DNA from: Kuschelorhynchus macadamiae
Lineage: Eukaryota; Arthropoda; Insecta; Coleoptera; Curculionidae
Reading direction: 5' to 3'
Assembly (NCBI GenBank): GCA_030620095.1
Contig: JAUTXW010000595.1
Coordinates: 124,001 to 188,000 of the forward strand
DNA: 64,000 nt
Under the pieces are notes generated by a model. The model saw nothing but the letters and a program-made list of their open reading frames with translations. It had not been told where the DNA came from and did not search any database. Shown piece after piece: positions 23,041-34,869 of the stretch. How positions within the stretch are numbered: the stretch's first letter is position 1; each line of letters opens with the position of its first letter. The position numbers and the translations under genes were made by a program.

Positions 23041-23967
23041 CTCATGGTTACTCCCGAGCATTAAATAGCACACATTAATCAAAATTTTACCTCAAATCTT
23101 CTATTATTCTAGGCCTTCCAGCCCCGTGTTTTTTGCTAGTATTTTTTAGGGCTTATAAAGAAATTTCTTTCGTGAAAAACAATATTTTCCGAATTTTATA
23201 AGGGAGAGTAGACAGGAGAAATATATTCTAACATTTTTCTTATCTATATTTCAATTTATAATAATTCGCATGCTCCAATGCTATTTCGCGATTTAAAACA
23301 CAAAACGGCGTCATTTGCAAGCGCCTGCTTCACACCCATAAACTTTATTGGGTGAATAAATTTAGGCGTAATGTGCGGGAAAAAATGTATCACGTAGAAA
23401 CAGTGAAATCCGAAATCCGATATTAAAATTTTAAGCATGTAAAGAAAGTTACGGTTTGCTTATGGTCTCTTCAAATGTGAATGAATTCAAATACATGAGC
23501 GCGGCAACATGAGGTCAGAACGCTGAGGGGCGAAATTCATAAGAATTTTTATGATTTCATATTCGTCGCGCCGAGTGTTGGATTTATTTTCTATATTATC
23601 TACGTTACGTTTTTTGATTACATAAGACACGATAATATGAGAAGATGTATACACAGATCGCCACGAGAAATGGGCTATTTACAATTGGAGCCAAATTTAA
23701 AGTTCTATAGCTTTTTTCAATAGAACCGATTTGAATATGTAGGTAAATTAATCTTTTTTTATATTTGTCAAGGCGTAATGAAAGATCATTTTGTGTTTTT
23801 TAGATTTAAATTTGAGTCACCCTATCGTGTTGTTAGGTGGTGCAGTGTGTAAGAAAGGGGTATTGGAATCCCAAAAATGTTCGAAAAAATACAATTAACG
23901 CTAACGATAATTTGAGAACGGTTTAACCGATTCTTTTTTAATTTGCACCAAAAATAGACTAGGTCAC
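23041..23967. other. No gene recognised
   Basis: AT-rich DNA with no supported frame or repeat. Confidence 0.4.
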
Positions 23968-25541
23968 CCAAGTAGCACATATAATCATATACGGGCTAAA
24001 ATGCTATGATATTTGCTAATATCTCTTGCTAATTACAGTATAAAGACGGAAATATGGCTGAAGTGGGAAATAATAATTTGAGCATAATGGGGTAAAATGG
24101 CGAAATGGCAATTATACGACCCTCCTTTTTGATTTTATGGTTGGGTTTATTAGCTACTTTTTGACTTTAAAATCGACGAAAATTCTGACTGGTTTTTAGC
24201 TGAAATATGAGTAACATTTTTTCCGAAGTTTACCTAAATAATTTCTCATTTTTTGCCTTTTATTCATTTATATGATAAACTATTAATTGGTTAAGATTAC
24301 GTAGAAATAATATTAACAGAGTTATAATGAGCCAAGAAGAAATGCAAAGACAGCAAGTCATGGTTTCGTAGAAATACTGACTAGACTGTGACTTATTGTG
24401 TAAAATATTTTAAGAAGTTTGACGTTTGGTAAGGACAAGAAACACTTGCGCAGGAACTTTTACTGTTGAATAAATCTAAGATAGGCATCTAAACACGCGC
24501 CTCTTCTTGAAAGTAAAAATTTCTTTTTCTACAATTTTTTTGGAAATGTATTTTCATATGAAAATTGATTAGGGTCCAAAACGTAAAAAAAAACATGTAT
24601 GAAAATACGTTTTTATAGAAAGAATATGTTTGTTTAAAGTGGTCAAGTAATGGCTACTAGGAAATCAGTTTAATTTTAATTTCAATCGTGGCGGATCATA
24701 AAAAGCTTTAGGGTATTTTTTAAGCAAATATTCCTTGAAATTGGCCACTTTGTAAGCAAACATTTATCAAATGGCAATGATTTTCAAATGTAGGCAAAAT
24801 GGCAACATTTACTAAAATTTTGCTAATAAAAATGTCTACTTGGTTTAAGACTCAGGAGCCAGCGTAACAAAATTAAATATGTGGTGGAAAATTTGTATTA
24901 GACATTTTGTATGGTAAAAAATTTATATTTCGTTTTATAGTATAGTTTTATAGGTTATAAACGTAAATTTGAAAATGTGGCATTATTTTGGCAACATTAT
25001 AGCAAAAATAAGCGAAATAAAACTACCCAATTTTAGTTTAATTTTGAAACAAAAATATGATAATAAAAGCCATAAATTTTACCCTAAATTTTTATTGTCT
25101 TGAAATATCATAATCTGGCATTCTTATATAGCTATTATTACTATAATTAAACTTAAATACTTGCTAAAATATGTTTGGCTGGCATTTGCGAAAAATGCCT
25201 ACTTACTGATCATATTCTGACCTCGATTTCTATTGATTAAAAATTACATATTCTGGCATTTAAACAGCTATGCTTATTATAATTTAACTTCAATACTTAC
25301 TAGAATATATCTGGTTATGGTGTGGCATGAAATATATAAAAAGATATTTTTTTGACCGAGTAATTATGCTATAGCCTATCTACATTAAAAACTGCTACTT
25401 TTGGAGTCAAAAAATCTAATTTGAAGCGAGCTTTCATGGCTACAAAACAAACCGCCGAAATTTGACAAATCTCTGGTTTTTATGTGTCTTTTATGGCTAA
25501 TGTTAGGCAAAAAAGCTCATGAGCTAATTTGTGCTACTTGG
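23968..25541. mobile_element. 1.57-kb non-autonomous element with CCAAGTAGCACA ends
   Basis: A 12-bp inverted repeat (CCAAGTAGCACA at 23968, TGTGCTACTTGG ending 25541) brackets 1,574 bp without coding potential. Inside, a ~140-bp unit is repeated (about 25095 and 25235: TCTGGCATT..GCTAT..TTAAACTT). I found no convincing target duplication, so the class is open. Confidence 0.55.
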
Positions 25542-25835
25542 ACAGTGTCTCTCGGGAATTGGATTTTGGGTGTCGTGGGCATAGATATTCGATTTTTTTA
25601 AAGGGTATAAAAATGTAAAAGAATCACATTTTAGGAACCCGGAAGCCGATAGCAGTCAAATCGAAAACATAAATAGTTGGGGTAAATGTTCTGCCATTAA
25701 AAAATGAAGAAATCATTGACGTAGATACTTGATATGTTGTTCAATAATATATTAAAGAAAAATGTAATATTTTGAAAAACAGGGAAAGACGCCAAATTTA
25801 TTTTATTTTTTTGTAAACCAAATAATTTTTGTTGA
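25542..25835. other. No gene recognised
   Basis: AT-rich spacer without recognisable features. Confidence 0.3.
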
Positions 25836-26330
25836 GTATACAGGGTACCCTTGAGGAATGAGACAAATCCCTGGATTCGAAAAAAAGTATTCAGAAAATG
25901 GTAGAACATTTTAACTTATTTTATTTTTATGTATATATTTTTTTCAACTATACACGGTGTTGCTAGGTGGATAAAACCTGAAGAAAAAAATGTTTTTTTT
26001 TTCAACTATACTACCTGAAAATGAAAAAAATTCAAAAGTTTTTAGCATGCTTATGTATTTAAAGAACTCTTTCCAATTACACAGGGTGGTCCTAGAACAA
26101 TGAAATACGTCCTTGAAAATTAAATAAAAAATATTTAGCGTTTAGGTTTTGTTAACAAAAGGTAAAAAGTTAGGCTTTGTAAACATTTTTTCCATTAAAC
26201 GGGGTGGTCCTAGGGGATACAAGAGTCCCTTAAAATATTTTTTTTTATTTCCGTAACGCTCAGCTTTTCGGAAAACTGTAAAAGAGGGCAAATTATTTTT
26301 TTGCGTACATAAACAATTTTTTTCTTTCGA
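25836..26330. repeat. Degenerate ~120-bp tandem repeat
   Basis: A phrase like TACACAGGGTGGTCCTAG recurs near 25838, 25950, 26079 and 26197 (spacing about 111-128 bp). Each is followed by A/T-rich sequence and a TTTTTTTC-rich lead into the next. The phrase resembles mariner termini (compare 175). No coding. Confidence 0.5.
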
Positions 26331-26501
26331 AAAGGTTAACCTAAGAGCCCCTTAAAAACAAATTTGATAATTTAGATTTTTTTAAGGATATAGAACGCTA
26401 AATTTTGATAAATAAACTATACATATTGTACCAAAACGCAAAACACGACAAAATTATTATTTTTTTTGGTTATAAACCTCAACTTGATAAAACCATTGAA
26501 A

Positions 26502-27830
26502 TACAGGGTGTTTCACCATATTTAGACTTTATCTGCTGCCTTAATTATAAGAGATAAAAAACATGTTAAAACAAAAGTTATAGTGATTGTTTTAAACTGC
26601 CAGGAAATGTTTTTGAAATAAATAAACATCGCAAAGCTACTAAAAAGCATAAAGGTTGTATTTTTTAAAGGGGACACCCTATATTACATTATATTTCGAT
26701 AGAGAATATTTTTCTGATTTCCAAAATGTATAATATGTCTATGTTTGGATCAGTAGATTTTGAAATATTTCCGTTTAAAAATCCCCATAATATCAGATTT
26801 GGGTTTACGAAATCGCAGTTGCCATGGACAAAAAACAAAACAAAGCGGAATATTCAAACGTCTTTAATGTAAATTAAAACCTATTTAGACGTCAAAACGA
26901 AATAGGTGAAACTGTAAAATGAGTTATATAGAAGACGAAAAATTTGACATTGTTCGAATATTTTACACAAACAGTAATATTTTTAACACCCAGCACCCAG
27001 CCCAAGCAGAATATTGCCGTATTTCTCCCGACTGGCAAGTTCCTTTCAAATCAACCTCTTTTTCAATTTTTTCATTTTCAAAGGAAAAAACGCACTATGA
27101 CTCAAAACAATGGCGAAGAGTTGCAAATATTCTTATTTTTTCAAGGTTGGAAATGTGTTATGAATTACTCATGTAATTTAAAGCATGTTTATTTCCTTTT
27201 TTTAGAGAGAGTCCGGCTTTATCTATTTCAGATGAATCCTACATCATGGATATCATCTTTATAAAATGTTGCCAGTGCAAAAGTTAACAGATGTCCATAC
27301 AATTAAAAGTCTGGAATACTGTAATTATATGATAGCCAAGAAAAAAATATGATTTTTTTAACAAAAATTTATGGAGTGACGAGGCGCTGTTTACTACAGC
27401 AAGATACTACAGGAATCAGATACGTACGGTTTCTAGAACACAATAGAATCTTTTAGAAGAGCTTCCTCTTAGGCAATTCACGGATCTTGTGTGGCATCAA
27501 GATGGCGCGCCATCTCATAATCCTATTTTTATGTAAGAGAATACTTAAATTAACAATAGACGAGTGGATAGGAGCTCATGGAACTATAAATTGGCCCCCG
27601 AATAGTCCAGACTTGACGCCATTCGATAGTTTTCTCTCGGGGTATTTAAAGAATGAAGTTTATAAAGAAAGAAGTAATAATTTAGAGGATTTAAGGGTAA
27701 GAATTGAAATTAGTATTAATTTCTTAAATGAGAATCCTTCAATTATTAGGAATGTTTTGCTAAAAATCGGTAATGATTATAGAAAATGTGTTGAAAATGA
27801 TGGCGGCACATTTAACATTTCACAATAATT
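26502..27830 (+). mobile_element. mariner-like element, 3' end not found
   Basis: A mariner-type terminus TACAGGGTGTTTC follows TA at 26500-26501 and leads into a plus-strand transposase pseudogene. The matching right terminus was not found, so the true extent beyond 27830 is unknown. Confidence 0.6.
26919..27828 (+). pseudogene. mariner-like transposase, broken
   Basis: Pieces in order: N-terminal helix-turn-helix region (MSYIEDEKFDIVRIFYTN, 26919); the first catalytic motif NLWSDEALFTTARYYRN near 27365-27415; VWHQDGAPSHNPIFM with the second Asp near 27490; then WIGAHGTINWPPNSPDLTPF with a following D and GYLKNEVY (27568-27660). The third catalytic block reads TPFDSFLSG. Frame changes in the N-terminal half and a stop after the second Asp show it is dead. 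Confidence 0.8.
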
Positions 27831-27904
27831 GTTGCAAAATGTAATTTTCCAATAACTAATGGTAGTTCTGTATTCGTGTGATGGTGTGGTTCTGTTTAAT
27901 ATCG

Positions 27905-28210
27905 TAGTGATTACCTTAAACTTAAGTTTTTTGGAGGGGGTTATCTCTTGAACCCTATGGATACAAAACAAACTAAAGGTGGTGTATAATGGTTCATAAT
28001 CAAGTTATACAATATTCCACTAAAAAGTTACAAAATTAGTGGGGAGGGGGGTAACTTAAGTTTTTGTGGAGTTGTATTCTCTTTAACCCTGGGAGTGCAA
28101 AAGAAACTAAGGGTGGTGCATATCAAGTTACATATTATTACACTCCAAAGGTTTAAAAAACGTTTTAAAAAAATAGTTAGGGAGGGCTAACTATTTTTTT
28201 TAAACTAGGG
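27905..28210. repeat. Two-copy ~140-bp tandem repeat
   Basis: TTAAGTTTTTTGGAGGGGGT..AACCCTATGG..AAACTAAAGGTGGTG (27918) recurs near 28058 as TTAAGTTTTTGTGGAG..AACCCTGGGAG..AAACTAAGGGTGGTG. It directly follows the mariner gene and may be its 3' flank. Confidence 0.5.
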
Positions 28211-29070
28211 GTGCTTTTGGAATTATATGTCTATCTCTTTAATTAAAGAACTTAACCTATGTCTGACAACTGATCTGACTATCTATCCTTGTTTTGGAAT
28301 GTGCTTTATGTAATTTATATTTTTCATTCTGAAAAAAGACTTCAGTTAACAAGCACGTCTACAGAAGATTTACATCGTATACCCGAAAAATCAAAGTCCT
28401 TCTAAGGGTATATACACTATTTCTCAATAAGTTTGTGATCCCACACCCGGTGGAAACCCCGAAACAGGCCATAAAAATGCGGTGCGAAAACAAGCACAAA
28501 AGAAAAAATAATTCCAGCCGTTTAAAAGACGGAAAAACGTCTCCGTCCGGGCTGAAATACTGTTTTGGGCTTTCGCCTCCGCTTAGCCTGCCCGTTCGTC
28601 GCTTTTTTGATTCATTTTCTCGGCGATTTATTACTCATTATCTAAGAAGAATTATATTACTTTGTCGAAACATTTACTTCCCTCCGAAAATGAAAGTGAA
28701 CCAAATTAGGTGAAAAAATATAGCCGCTCTTTGCCACACGTTACGACCCTTTTTCTCGATAGGCTGAAACTTTTTAGATTCATTAAGATTTTATTAGAGG
28801 TTTGTCTGTCTGTTCGCAGGATAGCTGTTTATCCGGGTGTCTTCAATATGGCATTCGTTTACTCATTGTTTATCTTTGAAAGAGTATTAAACTTGCTGAG
28901 TGTTATAATAGCCCAGAGCTACTAATTGCAAAATTATCCGGTTTAATTGTGTTGATGAAATTATATTGAACTTAAATGATTGAGAAGCGATAAGAAATGA
29001 AGAGAAGATATATGGCACTAAGTAAGAAAAAACCATTTTAACTTAAACCCTCCACTAGGTATCTTAAAGA
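28211..29070. other. No gene recognised
   Basis: 28435-28713 is less AT-rich and open for 92 codons (MIPHPVETPKQAIK start) with a Ser/Arg-rich sequence. No domain is recognised and there is no splice or promoter support; left unassigned. Confidence 0.35.
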
Positions 29071-29074
29071 AATC

Positions 29075-29453
29075 AAATGACATGTTTCGCTAACACTGTG
29101 GCTTCATCGGATGATACCGAGAATCAAAATAAAATTAGGGAACATAACCTTTTTTTTTTCCTGTTTTATAATGGATTTTTCATATTTACCTAAATCTATA
29201 CTAACAAAAGAATATCTGTAAGAGGTGATTTATTCAGGTCAGTTTGATCGTTAAGTAATAGACCTGTGTGTTTAAGTTTATTTATTTCTAAAGATTCTGG
29301 TAAATCTAATTGTATACCTTTCTTTTCTGTATGTAAAACTTTAAAATTTTTATTGAAATGGTGACTGTAATTAATTAAATGAGAAGCATAATTAGATCCG
29401 TCATCTGTTCATTTATCTTTTTGTCGAAACTTCTACCTGTCTTCCCTATATAC

Positions 29454-29454
<1 letters not shown>
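29075..29454 (-). mobile_element. PLE-4 3' end: GIY-YIG and tail plus hammerhead
   Basis: Minus-strand fragment. Just left of the (AAT)n tract, 29453-29390 reads YIGKTGRSFDKKINEQ (YIG half of GIY-YIG). In another frame follow SNYASHLINYSHHFNKNFKV, LHTEKKGIQLDLPESLEINK and LLLNDQTDLN, the typical PLE C-terminal tail. A hammerhead-like core lies downstream. The upstream part of the PLE is cut off exactly at the (AAT)n tract that precedes the Dong-like LINE. Confidence 0.8.
29079..29110 (-). ncRNA. Hammerhead ribozyme-like core of PLE-4
   Basis: Minus strand: CCGATGA in place of CTGATGA, GAAA intact, CATGTC at the stem III/cleavage site. The one-base change in the first box should reduce or abolish activity. 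Confidence 0.5.

Positions 29455-29512
<58 letters not shown>
29455..29512. repeat. (AAT)n microsatellite
   Basis: About 58 bp of (AAT)n/(TAA)n marking the 5' edge of the Dong-like LINE. R4/Dong-clade elements are known to insert into TAA repeats. Confidence 0.95.
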
Positions 29513-29515
<3 letters not shown>

Positions 29516-30350
29516 TGTGAATCATTCGCTCAAAGCACCATACACACAGCTACACCTCAGACCGTCTCTCACACAAGCAATCAAAGTGGAAATGAAGTCA
29601 CATCTAAACAAATGGTCAGGCTCCGATCCTACAACAAGAGATCCTATTCACCATGTAATCTTCAAAAGGGACACACATAAAATCCCAAAGACCATCAACG
29701 AACACATAATTTCCGAGTACATAACGAATGCGAGCACAATTGAGGACATTCATACAGCAGCTAGAACCTCGATAACACAAAACAATCAGAAACTCCCGCC
29801 ACGACACAGAAACACCAACACCATAAAACCAAAATTCAAATGGCAGATAAGGATCGAAAACAAAATTAACAAAATTAGAAAAGAATTGGGACATTTTACC
29901 CAATCCATGAACGGCAACAAGTCAAAACGTATCACACAAAATGTAGAGAAAATCAAATCTGCATCTCCTGATCGCTTACAGAAATCCTTGACATTCTGAA
30001 GAAAAAATTATCCGAGTATGCCGCAAGACTCCGAAGATACAAAGAATCAAATGAAAGAAAGGACGCTAACAACCTGTTTCGAAGAAGCGAAAAACAGTTC
30101 TACCAAAAAATCATGAGTAATGAGAGAGGAGGCACGAGTAATAGAACCACCGACCAAACAAGAGATCACAGAATACTGGAAAAGGATTTTATCAGAACGG
30201 AAACTAGACAATAATAATGCTTCATGGCTTAAAACGGAAGAAGACAGACACAAGTGCTTGGAGGAACAAGAGGACTTTGCAATGACAACAGAAGAAGTTG
30301 CAGAAACATTCAAATACACGCATAACTGAAGATGTCTTGGAATAGATAAC
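29513..30350 (+). pseudogene. Dong-like ORF, N-terminal part
   Basis: 29520-29999 is open and encodes basic, Asn/Thr-rich sequence (SLKAPYTQLHLRPSLTQ, KFKWQIRIENKINKIRKELG). 30120-30329 continues in another frame (PPTKQEITEYWKRILSERK, TTEEVAETFKYTHN), where the segment before the RT is expected. The poly-Asn stretch at the very start is the (AAT)n tract read through, not part of a natural protein. Frame changes near 30000 and 30330 show decay. Confidence 0.65.
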
Positions 30351-31649
30351 ATTCATAACTTCTGGTATAAACAGTTTACCTCCACACATGAAGCTTTCAC
30401 TCGCCAAATTAATGAAATTATTTTAAAACGTAGCACACTCCACAGTTTTCTCACCCAAGGAATAAAATACCTTAAGCCCAAAAATTCAGACAATTCAAAT
30501 TAGCGACCTATTACGTGCCTCCCAACCCTATATAAGATCATCACAGCCACAATTACCAGGAGAATAGAACAACATCTAGCATACAAAAACATTCTAACGG
30601 AAAAGCAAAAAGGGTGCAGGAAAAATAGCCGAGGATGCAAGGAACAGCTAATTATAGACAGCGTCATCATGGAACAAACCAGGAAAAATTATAGAAACCT
30701 TCATACTGGTTACATAGATAATAAAAAAGCCTTTGATTTAATACTCCACAGTTGGCTAATCAGAGTGCTAGAATTATATAAAGTCAATAAAAACATCAGG
30801 CAATTTCTTACGCAAATCATGAGTACGTGGAAAACGAAAATCAACCTGAGAACACAAAAAGAGCACATCGAAACAGAAGAGATCTACCTCAGACGAGGTA
30901 TATTCCAGGCAGATTCACTCAGCGCTTTGTGGTTCTGCCTCTGTCTCAATCCACTCTCAAACACACTGAATAACACAAACTTCGGATTCCAAATTAAACA
31001 CCCAAAAAATAACCTACACAAAATAAACCATCTCTTGAACATGGATGACATAAAATTATATACAAGCACAAAGGCACAGCTAAAGGAACTCCTTAAAATC
31101 ACAGAAACGTTTACCCTGGACATCAACATGAAATTTGGTATAAGTAAATGCAAGCTACTTCATATCAACAAGGGACAGTGGAAAGACCACCCTACGAGGG
31201 AAACAATCAACAACGAAACTATAGATAACATGCTCAAAGAAGAAACATACAGATACCTAGGCTTCCATCAAAGCACCAAAATTAACCACACTCATATCAA
31301 ATCAGAGCTCAAGACGGAATTTAAAACCAGACTCACAAAGCTACTAAAAACAAAACTGAATCCCAGAAATTTTACGAAAGCTATTAACACCTTCGCCATA
31401 CCTAGTCTTACGTATTCGTTTGGTATCATTAAATGGTCACACACAGACATAGAAAACATTCACATTCTCATACGCTCTGAATTCACTAAACACAGGAAGT
31501 TACATCCCAACGCATGCAAGGAAAGACTCACAATCGAGAGAAAAGAAGGAGGGAGGGGAATTATAGATATACAATCGCTAAATAAAAAACAAATTTACGA
31601 ACTAGAAAGTTCTTCCACAACAAACAAACTAACCTCCACCAGGCAATAG
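30321..31649 (+). pseudogene. Dong-like reverse transcriptase, copy 1
   Basis: The open part starts at 30669 (326 codons). RT motifs: TGYIDNKKAFDLILHSWL, LRRGIFQADSLSALWFCLCL, HLLNMDDIKLYTSTK (catalytic MDD; the usual Tyr before Met is Asn), then FGISKCKLLHINKG and YRYLGFHQ. 30350-30668 encodes the preceding RT motifs (FWYKQFTSTHEAFT, RPITCLPTLYKIITATI) with a stop near 30500. After 31598 the thumb region continues in a shifted frame (VKADKNYTLLDLSQT, WSEKTLHGRH) until the duplication joint at 31777. Confidence 0.85.
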
Positions 31650-31777
31650 TGAAGGCAGACAAGAATTATACACTGCTCGACCTGTCTCAAACAAGCCACG
31701 TAGCAGACGCACACAATCACATCCAATCACGACTGGAAAAGATGAACGCCTGGTCTGAAAAAACACTTCACGGAAGA

Positions 31778-33223
31778 CATAACTGAAGATGTCTTGGAAT
31801 AGATAACATTCATAACTTCTGGTATAAACAGTTTACCTCCACACATGAAGCTTTCACTCGCCAAATTAATGAAATTATTTTAAAACGTAGCACACTCCAC
31901 AGTTTTCTCACCCAAGGAATAAAATACCTTAAGCCCAAAAATTCAGACAATTCAAATTAGCGACCTATTACGTGCCTTCCAACCCTATATAAGATCATCA
32001 CAGCCACAATTACCAGGAGAATAGAACAACATCTAGCATACAAAAACATTCTAACGGAAAAGCAAAAAGGGTGCAGGAAAAATAGCCGAGGATGCAAGGA
32101 ACAGCTAATTATAGACAGCGTCATCATGGAACAAACCAGGAAAAATTATAGAAACCTTCATACTGGTTACATAGATTATAAAAAAGCCTTTGATTTAATA
32201 CTCCACAGTTGGCTAATCAGAGTGCTAGAATTATATAAAGTCAATAAAAACATCAGGCAATTTCTTACGCAAATCATGAGTACGTGGAAAACGAAAATCA
32301 ACCTGAGAACACAAAAAGAGCACACCGAAACAGAAGAGATCTACCTCAGACGAGGTATATTCCAGGCAGATTCACTCAGCGCTTTGTGGTTCTGCCTCTG
32401 TCTCAATCCACTCTCAAACACACTGAATAACACAAACTTCGGATTCCAAATTAAACACCCAAAAAATAACCTACACAAAATAAACCATCTCTTGAACATG
32501 GATGACATAAAATTATATACAAGCACAAAGGCACAGCTAAAGGAACTCCTTAAAATCACAGAAACGTTTACCCTGGACATCAACATGAAATTTGGTATAA
32601 GTAAATGCAAGCTACTTCATATCAACAAGGGACAGTGGAAAGACCACCCTACGAGGGAAACAATCAACAATGAAACTATAGATAACATGCTCAAAGAAGA
32701 AACATACAGATACCTAGGCTTCCATCAAAGCACCAAAATTAACCACACTCATATCAAATCAGAGCTCAAGACGGAATTTAAAACCAGACTCACAAAGCTA
32801 CTAAAAACAAAACTGAATCCCAGAAATTTTACGAAAGCTATTAACACCTTCGCCATACCTAGTCTTACGTATTCGTTTGGTATCATTAAATGGTCACACA
32901 CAGACATAGAAAACATTCACATTCTCATACGCTCTGAATTCACTAAACACAGGAAGTTACATCCCAACGCATGCAAGGAAAGACTCACAATCGAGAGAAA
33001 AGAAGGAGGGAGGGGAATTATAGATATACAATCGCTAAATAAAAAACAAATTTACAGAGTCATCATTGTTCCTCTCGTCATATCAGTAACAGGTCTCACA
33101 TCAACAACGTTTACACCGCATTTGGCTCAATTAGGAATTAATACAGACATTCACAGAAACATCCAAAAATCGGTCATTTTGAAAACATGTAGCATCGTTA
33201 GATCATTTCTTAATACACAATAG
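31778..33223 (+). pseudogene. Dong-like reverse transcriptase, copy 2, with ORF C-terminus
   Basis: Same RT as copy 1, with the ancestral-looking IDYKKAF where copy 1 has IDNKKAF. The open part (32126-33223, 365 codons) passes straight from the post-RT region into the last residues of the ORF (IVPLVISVTGLTSTTF, QLGINTDIHRNIQKSVILKT, SIVRSFLNTQ, stop). The zinc-knuckle and endonuclease region normally between these points is deleted. Confidence 0.85.
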
Positions 33224-33334
33224 TTGTTTTTTTTCCATTTCCATTTTTTTTATTTTAATTTTTGTACTGACTTAGTATAATCCCGTCAGTATAAAATACA
33301 ACCGCAGGAATACTGTGAGACAACAAGTCATAAA

Positions 33335-33352
33335 AATAATAATAATAATAAT
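33335..33352. repeat. (AAT)n at the 3' end of the Dong-like LINE
   Basis: Five to six AAT units; the downstream partner of the tract at 29455. Confidence 0.8.
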
Positions 33353-33444
33353 TTTATTTCTTCACTTTAACTAGTGTATATACAAAATACATAAATTATT
33401 GGAGAAAACGTCAAACCAATAATTATTAAACTAATTTGTATAAA

Positions 33445-33445
<1 letters not shown>

Positions 33446-33488
<43 letters not shown>
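33446..33488. repeat. (TA)n microsatellite
   Basis: About 42 bp of TA repeat at the 3' side of the minus-strand LINE tail. Confidence 0.95.
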
Positions 33489-33489
<1 letters not shown>

Positions 33490-33491
<2 letters not shown>

Positions 33492-34400
33492 AAACTCTAA
33501 AAAAAAATTATAAACAATGTACAAGAATATACAAAAAAGACAAGACACTCAGCATAAAATATTTAACTCAAGATCTATTGCACAGTATAGTAGTTCATTT
33601 TAATACGAAGACTTTTAAGTTTATTTTTAAAAATTCTTACAGTTGTGGCTTTACATCATTACTTAGTCTATTTTTCTAGTCTAAAATTTACAACCATTAT
33701 AGGCTATGTTCTTTTTTTTTTAAAAAAAACGTTTTCTTATGAGAAGCAGGCAATAATAATTCTTTATTTCTAGTATTATAATTATGTAAAGTGCGTTTTG
33801 ATTGAAAAAGGGCTTTATAGGCAAATATACAAATTTTTAAAATGTAAGTTCCTGCAACAGTTAAAATTTTATATTTCTTGAGGTATTCTCGGCAAGAGTC
33901 TCTGTAAGAAAGTCCAAATATAATCCGAATTGCATACTTCTACAATAAAAACGCTCTTTGCACGTTCGAACCTGCTCCACAATTGATTATGCCATAAGAT
34001 AGATGGTTGTGTATGTTTGCATAATATATCGATAAAAGAACATTTTGACTGCAATAATTAGATAAAGCTTTTAGTGCATAGCAATTCTGCCTTAAGTTCA
34101 CTGAGAGGTTTTCAATGTGAACCAGCCATTGTAAGTTTTCGTCAAAATTTAGGCTCAGCTTTACACATGGGTTAGATGACTCTATGAGACAATTACTGTC
34201 TATTTGCAAATTGTGTAAGTGGTTTTGCTTAGTGTTTATACAAAATAATGTTGTACCATGTCAAATGCACCAGAAAAATCCACAAACAGGCCTGACACGT
34301 AGAGATTCTTATCAACAGCATTAACTATTGTCATTTGAAATTCACATACGTGATTCCGTAAAAGCGTGTTTGTGAAGGGTTGAACGGTTGTAACATATAA
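33490..34400 (-). pseudogene. Non-LTR retrotransposon (Jockey/CR1-like) 3' fragment
   Basis: Minus strand, in sense order: RT motif LYVSGLFVDFSGAFDMVQH (about 34340-34280), a deletion, then the RT thumb LSLNFDENLQWLVHIENL (34155) and YYANIHNHLSYGIINCG (34030). After a frameshift come IRIIFGLSYRDSCREYLKKY, LTVAGTYILKICIFAYKA and TLHNYNTRNKELLLPASHKK (33930-33730). The 3' end runs into AT-rich DNA and a (TA)n tract. Dead by deletion and frameshift; clade assignment from motif style. Confidence 0.8.
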
Positions 34401-34680
34401 TTTAATATGTTGCAGAATATGAAATAATATTTATTCTACATATTTAAATATTTTTTTTTAAAAAAAGGTATTACCCTGTTTTACATCCAATAACTGGACT
34501 ATTGTTAAATATACTTATCTGTATTTCTAATAAGATGTTGCTAAAAATATAAAATTAAAACGGCAATCCTAATACTATTTTTTTTAAAGATAAATATCAT
34601 TATGCCCTTCTACGTATCAAATTAGCCTAAAATGCTGCCATGGTCGCCTTAATGACGCTGATGATGACGGCTAAGAGTTA
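34401..34680. other. No gene recognised
   Basis: AT-rich spacer. Confidence 0.3.
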
Positions 34681-34850
34681 ATGGGCCTTTGTGGCCGGCG
34701 GTAATAATGTTATGAAGGCCTCACTCTGTCCGATAATTGGAACAGCACGGCGGGGTGCCGTTCAAACCTTGCCATATGGCTGGGGAAAGAGCTTCTCGCA
34801 CTCACAATGCTTAAGTCTGGCTCTTTGTAGTAATATTATTATTCATTTTC
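34681..34850. other. Unassigned GC-richer segment
   Basis: About 160 bp (GGCCGGCGGTAATAATG; ACAGCACGGCGGGGTGCCG; GCCATATGGCTGGGGAAAG) stands out from its AT-rich surroundings. It is open on the plus strand for 60 codons but no protein is recognised. It could be the untranslated end of a retroelement, since a hammerhead-like core follows at once. Confidence 0.35.
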
Positions 34851-34869
34851 TGCGTATTATTAATTTGGC

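Larger units (their letters stand above)
29513..33334 (+). mobile_element. R4/Dong-like non-LTR retrotransposon with duplicated RT block
   Basis: A plus-strand LINE lying between (AAT)n at 29455-29512 and (AAT)5-6 at 33335-33352, the target type of the R4/Dong clade. In order: N-terminal ORF part, RT copy 1, a 179-bp linker, RT copy 2, the last ~55 residues of the ORF and a short 3' UTR. RT copies 30321-31598 and 31778-33055 are offset by 1,457 bp and differ at about four positions that I could see. Neither keeps the restriction-like endonuclease expected near the C-terminus. Confidence 0.85.

Noticed and set aside
28435..28713. 92-codon frame in a less AT-rich block
   Set aside because: No recognisable domain, no splice or promoter support.
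29455..29520. Poly-asparagine run at the start of a frame
   Set aside because: It is the (AAT)n microsatellite translated, not a protein feature.
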